Source: Nostoc favosum CHAB5714
Lineage (GTDB): Bacteria; Cyanobacteriota; Cyanobacteriia; Cyanobacteriales; Nostocaceae
Length of the DNA stretch: 64,000 bases
Reading direction: 5' to 3'
Assembly: GCF_020829495.1 (NCBI RefSeq)
Contig: NZ_JAIVFQ010000020.1
Span: forward strand, 38,443-102,442
The position numbers and the translations under genes are program-made. Below, piece after piece: positions 54,063 through 61,769 of the stretch. Numbering within the stretch: the first letter of the stretch is position 1; every line of letters starts with the position of its first letter. A model generated the notes under the pieces. It was given only the letters and a program-made list of their open reading frames with translations. It was not told where the DNA came from and did no database searches.

Positions 54063-54913
54063 GCTTGTTCCTCCCACTTCGCTTCATTGGCGTAGTCTCT
54101 CGCAGAGAGGATTTGCATCGCCCAAGATTTCAGGTCAACATAATGCCAGCCAAAATCATAAAGATCACCCATGCGGGTAAATGATAACCCTGGTAGACGG
54201 CTCAACCGCTGTTCTAAAAAGCTGTCAAATAGACCAACAGAGTTGAAATAAGGATTACTAAGGAGCGAGCCTTCAAAATATAAATCACGTAAAAAATACA
54301 ACCAGTAGGCTAGAGCTTCATCAGTCACCTTGGGATATTTGAGGCTACGCATCCCTGAGTTTTCCGAGCAAAGCCCCGCAGCAGCAGCCGTAGCGATTAA
54401 ACCAGTCGCCATGCGAAAGGTTGTTGCAGCAGACCACTCACTTTCCAGCTGCTGAGTTACCCAACGTGCCACTATGTCCCGGTCAATGCCAGAATTAGGT
54501 TGTAGACGGCGCTGTTCTAAAAAAACACCAGTAAAATTACGGTAGATTGGATCGCTCAATTGCATATGCCAGTGGCAGATATTTTGGCGAGTTGTGGGAT
54601 CGTTAGGTCGCCAATGTTTAAGAACTGCTAACGACATTGGATAGGCTTCAAAGCGATGGCTGAATTCTAATAGCAGGCTGCGAACACGTGCCATGCTTTT
54701 ACTACCAAACCAACGTTCTTCAAAAGCAACAACTGCCCGTTGTTCTCTAGGTATATCTATCCTGAAGTGTTCCCAGTAGGCGCGGCTTTCTTCTAGCGCT
54801 AAAGATGTACGTAGCAATCTGGTATGGAATTGACTGACTTCTTTGCCATGAAACAACATAGATTGGGCTGCTACTGGATGGAGGAGTTGCCGCTGAATTA
54901 CTTTAGTAGCCAT
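54059..54913 (-). CDS. brxA: BREX protein BrxA (DUF1819 / NusB-like fold)
   Basis: 284 residues, ATG 5 nt after the brxE stop. Family marks: residues 30-50 (HTRLLRTSLALEESRAYWEH), SLAVLKHWRPNDPTTRQNI and YWLYFLRDLYFEGSLLSNPY. BrxA is a small DNA-binding protein in other BREX types. The end SARDYANEAKWEEQA overlaps a CTCTCGCAGAGAG-type palindrome at about 54098-54110. Complete. Confidence 0.82.
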   Translation of the reverse strand: MATKVIQRQLLHPVAAQSMLFHGKEVSQFHTRLLRTSLALEESRAYWEHFRIDIPREQRAVVAFEERWFGSKSMARVRSLLLEFSHRFEAYPMSLAVLKHWRPNDPTTRQNICHWHMQLSDPIYRNFTGVFLEQRRLQPNSGIDRDIVARWVTQQLESEWSAATTFRMATGLIATAAAAGLCSENSGMRSLKYPKVTDEALAYWLYFLRDLYFEGSLLSNPYFNSVGLFDSFLEQRLSRLPGLSFTRMGDLYDFGWHYVDLKSWAMQILSARDYANEAKWEEQA

Positions 54914-54918
54914 CGAAT

Positions 54919-55500
54919 TTAGCGCTCCTCCAAACGGTAAAAAGGCATGGGGTAGCTCTCTACAATTGGCAAAAGTGCAAACGCCAGCTTTCTAGCACAT
55001 TCGTCTAATGCCTTGAGCATTTCACCAAAAATTTCCCGTCCACTAGGAACCACTTTAAAATCCACCTTTTGGTGCGGAATACTGATGGCTTCCTCGAAGT
55101 CAGCCGCAGAAAAAGGCTGATAGATATCCAGAGATAAAGGTAAAACATCTATCGGTTTGACCCCGCTCTGCTTGTGGAAAGCCAGTCGTTCTGTCAACTG
55201 TTCATCAACGGTAAACCCCCAAAAAAACAGCGTTCTTACAGCGTCAGGCTTCGCCATATCTAAGCGCTTACGCCGATCTTGCTGGATTGCTGCCTGTCGT
55301 ACCGCTTGTAAGGATGCCCACTGATGCGTCTTGGGAAATAACCGCCCAAATAAGTCACCACCACCATTTTCATCAATTAAGTCTGTACGCCACCAGTCGA
55401 GACGCTTGGGGTCACAAACTCCTTCTCCAGCCCAAGCGACTATTATTTGAAGTGCCAAAATATTGTCTAATGTATCTTTAGTAACCTTATTAGCTAGCAT
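54919..55500 (-). CDS. brxE: BREX type 6 protein BrxE
   Basis: 193 residues, first gene of the locus. The start LDNILALQIIVAWAGEGVCD and the WWRTDLIDENGGGDLFGRLF box match BrxE, the gene that defines type 6 BREX and precedes brxA. The order brxE-brxA-brxB-brxC-pglX-pglZ-brxD-brxHI is exactly the type 6 order. Function unknown; no enzyme motif. No clear ribosome site before the ATG. Confidence 0.72.
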   Translation of the reverse strand: MLANKVTKDTLDNILALQIIVAWAGEGVCDPKRLDWWRTDLIDENGGGDLFGRLFPKTHQWASLQAVRQAAIQQDRRKRLDMAKPDAVRTLFFWGFTVDEQLTERLAFHKQSGVKPIDVLPLSLDIYQPFSAADFEEAISIPHQKVDFKVVPSGREIFGEMLKALDECARKLAFALLPIVESYPMPFYRLEER

Positions 55501-56140
55501 TAGAATTATAAAAGTTTAAAATTTTACTGTTTTACTTGAAACTATTTAGACATAAGCTTTTTCACCAACTTTGACAACATTACTTGTTGTGAGCGTTGAT
55601 ATTAAAGTCAAAATAGTGTTAAATTTCTGAAAATTTTCAATTTATTAATAAGTAATATCCACTAAAATATTCAATACACATTAACTTGAAGTGTCTAGAA
55701 TGCCCTGCGTAATAATACGCGATAAAATCAATGTGAATTATTGTTATTTTTAGGACTTACGCATCGTACATAAGTACTACACGCAATTTGGCTATTTCAG
55801 CCATGTTTAGCACTCAGCGATGTCTACGACGGGCTACGCCTACGCAAATATGGGAATAAATCGGAGTTATGCAAAGCGCCTGAAACGACTAAAAACCGTA
55901 ACCCATACTATGGACAATTTGTACAGTGCGTAAGTCCTAATTTTGTTAACTGCAAGTAGAATTATTTACAAAAATTTTGCAGATATATTTAAATCCTCTG
56001 CTATGTAAAAGATATAGCTTCTGGTGATGCAGTGCTTGATTTGAAAATCTAAATCGTAAGGCGGGAATTTATGCGAGCCTCTCAAAGGGAGGAGCTTCGC
56101 TAACGCAGATTCGTTGATTAGCTCGATTCAAATGAGTATT
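55501..56140. other. Intergenic region upstream of BREX, repeat-rich
   Basis: 640 bp without a gene. It holds the MITE 55751-55939, an AT-rich BREX promoter region (55501-55700) and a small dispersed palindrome near 56081-56105 (CTCTCAAAGGGAGGAGCTTC). Confidence 0.5.
55751..55939. mobile_element. MITE-like element 2 (189 bp) with TAGGACTTACGCA ends
   Basis: Terminal inverted repeats TAGGACTTACGCA / TGCGTAAGTCCTA, 13 bp perfect. The inside differs from element 1 and includes a small palindrome (CTACGACGGGCTACGCCTAC). No open frame. Both elements likely depend on one transposase family elsewhere in the genome. Confidence 0.72.
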
Positions 56141-56992
56141 CTATCGTTTAAAAAATAACAACATTCCATGTGGATTATCTAAAGATACATCTTTATTACT
56201 ATTGTGATTCTGCGACTCATACCCTTGTAAATCTTGACTTGAAAGTGAGTACACATCAGTTGCAACAAGCTGATATCCTTGAGTATTGAAATAACCAACT
56301 AGTTTATCAGGCATTACATGAGATGCGCCGTAACTTGGTAACAAATTATGTTCAATTTTATCCTTATCTAAAATATTTAATTGCACAACACCTGTACGAC
56401 AAAATATATCAAAATCAATCGACTCGACTAAGCCACTTGTAGTAATTTCTATTGAATTTAATTCCATCGCTAGTTGCTCTACACTCGCAAAATTCCGCGA
56501 CCACGGGTTGCCCATTAAAAATAGCCTTATCGATATTGCCTCTGGCTGCACCTTCACGATATCAAGTAATGTTTTTGTAACCGTATGTGGTTGTAAGTAA
56601 TCTAATACTCCATGAACCGAAACTAGCCGCAGGCTATTTCGAGCGTAAAGTTTTGTCAGTTCTAGTTCTGCTAGATTGCGATCGCAAAAATAATTTAACT
56701 GTAGGTTTGGGTATTGGCTGCGTAAAGCTAAAAACTTTTCTGGCGGATTAGTAGCAATGTCGTAACAGTCGATTGTCGGAAGTTTGTAGCGCGTTAAGTC
56801 AACTCCCTCAAAACCAAAAAAAACTTCACGTTCGGCAAAACCTGCACCCAAGATAGCTGCACTATCACCATTACCTGAAAGAATCGCTTCCCAAGTCACG
56901 GGATAAACATTGGGGGTAAGCTCCAAAAGTCTAGCTCGACTAATCTCTAGAATATTGCCACTGCCCTTATTTTCTAGGAATCTTACTGCCAT
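56141..56992 (-). CDS. Rossmann-like protein, possible methyltransferase (unknown)
   Basis: 283 residues, ATG with GAGG 6 nt upstream. AILGAGFAEREVFFGFEGVD followed by IDCYDIA and LVSVHGVLDYLQPHTV has the strand-loop-strand rhythm of a class I SAM-dependent methyltransferase (a GxG loop, then an acidic residue after the second strand), but the match is weak. It lies 14 nt after the next gene upstream, in a three-gene run with the RHH-like gene. Role unknown. Confidence 0.5.
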   Translation of the reverse strand: MAVRFLENKGSGNILEISRARLLELTPNVYPVTWEAILSGNGDSAAILGAGFAEREVFFGFEGVDLTRYKLPTIDCYDIATNPPEKFLALRSQYPNLQLNYFCDRNLAELELTKLYARNSLRLVSVHGVLDYLQPHTVTKTLLDIVKVQPEAISIRLFLMGNPWSRNFASVEQLAMELNSIEITTSGLVESIDFDIFCRTGVVQLNILDKDKIEHNLLPSYGASHVMPDKLVGYFNTQGYQLVATDVYSLSSQDLQGYESQNHNSNKDVSLDNPHGMLLFFKR

Positions 56993-57006
56993 AAAACCTC
57001 GTTATA

Positions 57007-57801
57007 TTATGAAATAACCTTGGGACGACTGATTAGGGTGATATCTTTACCTTCGCCCAAACGGTACACTTCTGTGCGATCGCCAACATCAATTTCAAAA
57101 AACCGATAGCTTGTAGTAAACCGCGCCCACGGTGCCAAAGGATTAATTTTTGGGAGATTGGTTGTTGCTTGGTAAGTAATTTCAAACCCCACTCCCCCAT
57201 CTTGCTTGAACATCCGCAAAAAACATTCGTAGTCTCTAGCGTGCCAAAAATCAGTCGTTCGGCGACGCACCACATCTTGTGAGTCAGAACTCATCGCCCG
57301 TGCTGCTGATGCGGACACGATCAATTGCAAATTGTCAGACATTCGCGTTAAGGCAAGTTTCTTGTCTGGGTTTGAGAATATTTCATCAACAATTGGTCTA
57401 AGCTCAGGATGCAAACAAGTTTCAGCAATGTAAAACCCTGAATACTTGCTGATATCATTCTCAAATTCCCGATCAACTAGTCTTTCTGAATCACAACTAA
57501 CCGACTTTCGTAAGCTCGCAAAAATCAAGTCTTCGTATAACTTCTGCTGCGATGCTGGCGTTGCTGCAAGAATTTTAAATGCAGACCCACGCATCCCCTG
57601 AATTCCAATCAAAGCACAGGTACAATCGAGGGATGCCGCCCACATTGCTAGAAATTTCCGATAGTTGGTATAAAGCATTAATGCTTCCTGGTAGTCAGGA
57701 GCTTTAATTTTGAGTAGATGCTTTACTGGATTGGGTTTAATTTCCCATCCAGGCTTGCATAGTAAAGCCCATAACGCAGAAGAATCTTCAATGGCATCCA
57801 T
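57007..57801 (-). CDS. Unknown protein
   Basis: About 264 residues from the ATG at 57801 (GGGG 8 nt upstream); the frame extends to a TTG at 57831 that overlaps the stop of the RHH-like gene. No family recognised. Features: WALLCKPGWEIKPNPVKHLL at the N-terminus, ALTRMSDNLQLIVSASAARA in the middle, and a C-terminal basic and aromatic part (FWHARDYECFLRMFKQDGGV). No signal or membrane segment. Confidence 0.6.
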   Translation of the reverse strand: MDAIEDSSALWALLCKPGWEIKPNPVKHLLKIKAPDYQEALMLYTNYRKFLAMWAASLDCTCALIGIQGMRGSAFKILAATPASQQKLYEDLIFASLRKSVSCDSERLVDREFENDISKYSGFYIAETCLHPELRPIVDEIFSNPDKKLALTRMSDNLQLIVSASAARAMSSDSQDVVRRRTTDFWHARDYECFLRMFKQDGGVGFEITYQATTNLPKINPLAPWARFTTSYRFFEIDVGDRTEVYRLGEGKDITLISRPKVIS

Positions 57802-57821
57802 GCATTTATGCCCCAAGCTTA

Positions 57822-58805
57822 TTAATGACAATTATTTGTCTGTCCGTTCTTGTCAAACCTCATGCGGGATATCAAATCCTTAAGATGGGCTGGGTCTACA
57901 CCAAACCTATGAGCAATGTCATACTCCTCATCTTCAGTTGGCGGTGCATTTAGTGTAAGTAAATGCTCCAAAAAAGGTTGCGACCCCCCTAAAGGCAAAC
58001 CATCATCCGTAAAAGGTAACCTATGTTCGTGCATTGACTGCTCAAACACCGCAGGGCGGGTATTTTGCAGCCACGCTACAACCTCACCAGGTTTTGGCGG
58101 CTCTATCCCCAGTTGATCGCATTCTTCTAATAACTCGTTTGATAATTGCGATTCTACTGCGGAGACGCTGCGCGAACGCACCACCAAATCCTGCAACCAC
58201 TCCTGTAGTTTTCCTGTCTCTGGTAACTGCAAATCCAGCGCCCGACAAGCAGCTACAAACTCTTGTCCAATAGCAGCATTAGCATATAACTGCCCCAACC
58301 AAGTAGCAAATTCCTCATTTTGAGGTAATTTTATCCCTTGTTCAAGGCTAAAAGTTTGCAGTTTCTTTCCTAAACGAATTCTTTCTAAAAGCTTTGTACC
58401 AGTATCTTCATCATCATTAATAATTTGAGGGTCATTTGACCCAAAAGCCATTTTGTCTAAAAGCCAAATAGCTATTTGTCCTGATTTTGGAGCTGACAAA
58501 TTTAGAGTTTCACAAGCAATAAGCAGCTCAGTTCCCAAAGACGTATAACTTGCAAGCCACTCCTCTAAATTACCTGACCGAGGAGCAGTAAGTCCCTTTT
58601 GAGATAAACCAACAAGCTCTAAACTCAAATTCACCAAGTTCCTAACTACCATTGACAAGCTTTTACCCATATCAGGTATTAGCTTCTCAATTTGACCTCG
58701 CATATCAACACTAATATGGACTGTCACGCGGTCTTTCTCTGCATCTACAGGACGACCACGCTTCGGAGGTAGCTTCGGGTTTTGTTCGGGCTGTTGTTTA
58801 CTCAT
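57822..58805 (-). CDS. Ribbon-helix-helix-like protein with five W-L repeats
   Basis: 327 residues. Residues 15-65 (KRGRPVDAEKDRVTVHISVD then SLSMVVRNLVNLSLE) have the beta-helix-helix layout and basic arm of plasmid-type RHH DNA-binding proteins. Five copies of a short unit P-x-x-G-x-[LIV]-x-x-W-L follow at uneven spacing: APRSGNLEEWL, APKSGQIAIWL, LPQNEEFATWL, LPETGKLQEWL and PPKPGEVVAWL. Between two of them, VVRSRSVSA is encoded by a dispersed palindrome. A 20-nt inverted repeat lies 80 nt upstream, at the start of the divergent gene, and is a candidate operator. Family of the repeat part unknown. Confidence 0.55.
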   Translation of the reverse strand: MSKQQPEQNPKLPPKRGRPVDAEKDRVTVHISVDMRGQIEKLIPDMGKSLSMVVRNLVNLSLELVGLSQKGLTAPRSGNLEEWLASYTSLGTELLIACETLNLSAPKSGQIAIWLLDKMAFGSNDPQIINDDEDTGTKLLERIRLGKKLQTFSLEQGIKLPQNEEFATWLGQLYANAAIGQEFVAACRALDLQLPETGKLQEWLQDLVVRSRSVSAVESQLSNELLEECDQLGIEPPKPGEVVAWLQNTRPAVFEQSMHEHRLPFTDDGLPLGGSQPFLEHLLTLNAPPTEDEEYDIAHRFGVDPAHLKDLISRMRFDKNGQTNNCH

Positions 58806-58885
58806 GTTACTTCAGTCTATCGGAACCACAAAGCATATTTGAAGCCTTTGTATGCTAAATCGTTAATAAACGTAACTATTTAGCG

Positions 58886-58905
58886 GTGTAAAAGTGTTTT
58901 TACAC
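58886..58905. promoter_or_regulatory. Inverted repeat over the start of the 402-aa gene, possible operator
   Basis: GTGTAAAA, 4 nt GTGT, TTTTACAC. It covers the GTG start codon of the plus-strand gene and lies 80 nt from the divergent RHH-like gene, a place suited to repression of both. Confidence 0.45.
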
Positions 58906-60102
58906 GTTGAGCAGCATCAGGTAGACTCCAATCCTACCACCCACATAGAGCAAAGTACCCTAGAGTACTTCCATACGGCTTTCCTACTCTATGAGTACAA
59001 GCAGACCTACACCAAAAAAGAATATCGCGCACTGTTAGAAGAGTACGGGTGGGACAAGGGCAGTGCTGAGTCAAGGCGATCGCTCCGAATTGCCGAGAAT
59101 TTTCAAGCATTTATCAGTTGCCCGGAACACTTGGCAGTTTTACCAATATCGGTACTACTTCGGTTATGTTCTGTGAACTACAAAATCCTAATTGATGAAT
59201 TGAAAGATATTCCTCTTGGTGGATTGACTTGTGGATTAGTGTTAGAACTGATTGAGAAAAGAAGATTATTTCTCAGAGCCATGAATCAAGAAAAAAAAGA
59301 TGGCAACTGGCGAGCAACACCAGATGGAAATAGATATTACACCTTCGGCAAAATTATAGAGGATGACCACCAAACAGGGGTGTTTACCGAAAAGTTAATA
59401 GAGGAATTGGGACTGTCACCACAGCGAATTGTCAGAAAGGCGATCGCTGACCTATATGAAAAGCATCAAGCTGAAATAGCCAAGAATGAAATCGGCTCTT
59501 TTGAAGAACTAATCCCTTGTGAACAACCCACTAACACCATAGAAAAATTGATTCCTGCCAACGATGAAAGTGTCGTCAACCCAACAAACCTTGAGGTAAT
59601 GCAGCGAGAACTTGAAACCTTGTGGCAAAGGGATACAGAAGAATATGACTGCGAAGAATACCTGGAAGAGCCTGAAGAGTCAAACATTGACTTTGAAGAA
59701 GATGAGATTGAGGCAGTAGAAAGTACATTGGCTGGGATGTTCGGTACAAATGAAGTCCCAGCAACTGATGCAGAAGTCCTCGCAGACATATTGCGGAAAG
59801 CTTCAGATTATTCCTCAGTGCGCCGAGGACTATGGCAATATCAACAAGCTAAAGAAGAAGCTTGGAAGATCCTCTCGGATTCGGAAAGGAAATCTGTATG
59901 GCAGATGCTTCCAGAAGCAATCAAAAAGCTTAGTAATGCCAAGCGTGAAGGGTTGATTGTCAACTTTTATGAAATGGAGTCAGGAGGGGTATATAAAGTC
60001 TTTACTACAGATTACCCACTAATAGAAGAAACAGTTAGTAATAGTCGGTTAGACAGATGGCTGGCAGATTTGAAAGTCAGGCAGAACTCCGATTGTAATT
60101 GA
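58894..60102 (+). CDS. Unknown 402-aa protein (acidic, plasmid type)
   Basis: 402 residues with a GTG start at 58894; no upstream ATG is in frame. A helical N-terminal part with YTKKEYRALLEEYGWDKGSA and a conserved-looking block DDHQTGVFTEKLIEELGLSP (about residues 160-190), then a very acidic linker (CEEYLEEPEESNIDFEEDEI) and a C-terminal helical part. The DDHQTG block is repeated in the relic at 61463-61645, so a paralogue once stood nearby. No enzyme motif. Divergent from the RHH-like gene. Confidence 0.65.
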   Translation: MFLHVEQHQVDSNPTTHIEQSTLEYFHTAFLLYEYKQTYTKKEYRALLEEYGWDKGSAESRRSLRIAENFQAFISCPEHLAVLPISVLLRLCSVNYKILIDELKDIPLGGLTCGLVLELIEKRRLFLRAMNQEKKDGNWRATPDGNRYYTFGKIIEDDHQTGVFTEKLIEELGLSPQRIVRKAIADLYEKHQAEIAKNEIGSFEELIPCEQPTNTIEKLIPANDESVVNPTNLEVMQRELETLWQRDTEEYDCEEYLEEPEESNIDFEEDEIEAVESTLAGMFGTNEVPATDAEVLADILRKASDYSSVRRGLWQYQQAKEEAWKILSDSERKSVWQMLPEAIKKLSNAKREGLIVNFYEMESGGVYKVFTTDYPLIEETVSNSRLDRWLADLKVRQNSDCN

Positions 60103-60150
60103 TATGTCTTTAAAGCCAAGTGCAAGAAGTTAACATTAATTAGAATCTCG

Positions 60151-61509
60151 ATGAACTCAACAGCAGCAAACAAAAAAATAGCTGTTAGCCTATTCTCCGG
60201 GGTGGGTGGATTTGACTTGGGATTTAAAGCAGCAGGATTTGAAATAGCGATCGCCATTGATAACAATCCCATCGCCCTAGCAACATACCAACATAATTTC
60301 CCCCACGCCACAGTCTTGTGCAAAGACATTCGGGAAGTGACAGGGGAAGAAATACGCGCCCATATTCAGGCGAAGTACATAAATTGGGACGGGGAAATTC
60401 ATGCCGTTTTTGGTGGCCCACCATGCCAAGGATTTAGCGTTGCCGGACTGCAAAATGTTGAAGATGAGAGAAACTCGTTGGTAGGGGAGTTTGTTCGGCT
60501 GGTGTTGGAACTCAATCCCCTTGCGGCAATCATGGAGAATGTGCCAGGGATTGAAAATCAGAAGTTTGGCTGCATTACTGCTAACCTCCAAGCAGTGCTA
60601 GAAGAACATTATTTCCTTAGCAAATGGAACCTGAACGCTTCAGATTACGGGGTTCCGCAAGCTAGAAAAAGGGTGTTTTTTGTTGCATCTAAGTTTGGAG
60701 AAATTATACCGCCGGAGCATCAACCTCAACATACAGTTAGAGATGCGATCGCGGACTTGTCGCCAGTCCCCCTACTCCCCAAGCAAAACACTCAAGAATG
60801 GCATCCAGATTGGGTGAAGGGAGAATATGCTAAGTATCTTGAAAAAATATTCCCAAATATTGGTATAGTAAATAACATTGGAACGGGATTCGCAGCGACA
60901 ACACATACACCAGAAGTAATTCAGCAATTCATCAACACTCCCCCAGGTGCAAGGGAAGCTAAATCCAAATCAAAGAAGCTGCAATGGGATGGATTCTGCG
61001 TGACTTTAAGAGCGGGGAGTGGCAACCGCACCGCATTACGTCCCCTTCATCCAGAACAGCCACGGGTTATATCTGTAAGAGAAGCTGCTCGTTTGCACAG
61101 CTACCCCGATTGGTTTAATTTCAGCGAGGCAATACTCCACGCCCAAAGAGAAATCGGAAATTCGGTACCCCCATTGCTTGCATATGCTGTGGGAATGCAA
61201 GTTAGGGAACATCTAGAATGCAATACCAGTTATCAGATTAATTGCCAAAATTGGCAAAACTGCCTATTTTTACCAATTTCTTGGAATTTTAAGAATATAT
61301 TCGTTTTTGTCAATGAAATGCTGTCTTTAAGCGGGTTAAGCAAAATCAGCAAAGAGCGATCGCCTCCACATTTGGCTACAAGAAAGCAAAATTTGTTACT
61401 TGTCTGTAGGTCTGACGAGATAATAAATGATTATTTTAACCGCGAATTGTGTGCGTCACTCTGGGCAAGAAGACCACCAAACAAGGGTACTCAGACAGGA
61501 ATTAATTGA
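60151..61509 (+). CDS. C5 cytosine DNA methyltransferase
   Basis: 452 residues. Motif I is LFSGVGGFDLGF (near 14), motif IV GGPPCQGFSVAG with the catalytic Cys (near 90), motif VI IMENVPG, motif VIII QARKRVFFVAS, and motif X REIGNSVPPLLAYAVG (near 335), so the enzyme core is complete and ends near residue 350. The last 100 residues (from CNTSYQINCQNWQ) match no MTase part and run over the relic of the 402-aa family in another frame, so the original stop may have been lost. The recognition sequence cannot be told. No cognate restriction nuclease is seen beside it. Confidence 0.9.
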   Translation: MNSTAANKKIAVSLFSGVGGFDLGFKAAGFEIAIAIDNNPIALATYQHNFPHATVLCKDIREVTGEEIRAHIQAKYINWDGEIHAVFGGPPCQGFSVAGLQNVEDERNSLVGEFVRLVLELNPLAAIMENVPGIENQKFGCITANLQAVLEEHYFLSKWNLNASDYGVPQARKRVFFVASKFGEIIPPEHQPQHTVRDAIADLSPVPLLPKQNTQEWHPDWVKGEYAKYLEKIFPNIGIVNNIGTGFAATTHTPEVIQQFINTPPGAREAKSKSKKLQWDGFCVTLRAGSGNRTALRPLHPEQPRVISVREAARLHSYPDWFNFSEAILHAQREIGNSVPPLLAYAVGMQVREHLECNTSYQINCQNWQNCLFLPISWNFKNIFVFVNEMLSLSGLSKISKERSPPHLATRKQNLLLVCRSDEIINDYFNRELCASLWARRPPNKGTQTGIN

Positions 61510-61645
61510 TGGATATGGGCTACTTCCCCAACAAATTCTCCGTGAAGCGATCGCTGACTATCACGCCAAAATCAAATCTCAAGAAAAGGAGCAGTCCCAG
61601 GAAGAGACTGCTGAATCGCCCGTCGGTATCAACTCGATGGTGTAA
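61463..61645 (+). pseudogene. Relic of a second copy of the 402-aa gene
   Basis: Translation gives HSGQEDHQTRVLRQELIDGY then LLPQQILREAIADYHAKIKS. It lines up with EDDHQTGVFTEKLIEELGLS and PQRIVRKAIADLYEKHQAEI of the 402-aa protein, but only about 45 residues remain. It overlaps the tail of the methyltransferase frame in a different reading frame. Confidence 0.55.
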
Positions 61646-61769
61646 AGCCCTACTTGCGATGTGAAGCACATTTTTGAAGGCATTCTATGAATAGCAATCA
61701 CATCTTAACTGGATTAATATAGTACAAAAGTATTGCAATGACTATTTTCCTTTGTCTGCGTAAACTCAT

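Noticed and set aside
40683..55500. BREX type 1 or DISARM locus.
   Set aside because: No brxL (Lon-like) or drmABC genes; BrxE first and BrxD plus Lhr-like BrxHI last fit type 6.
58894..61509. Restriction-modification pair made of the 402-aa protein and the C5 methyltransferase.
   Set aside because: The 402-aa protein shows no nuclease motif, and a relic of the same family lies on the other side of the methyltransferase, so adjacency alone is not evidence.
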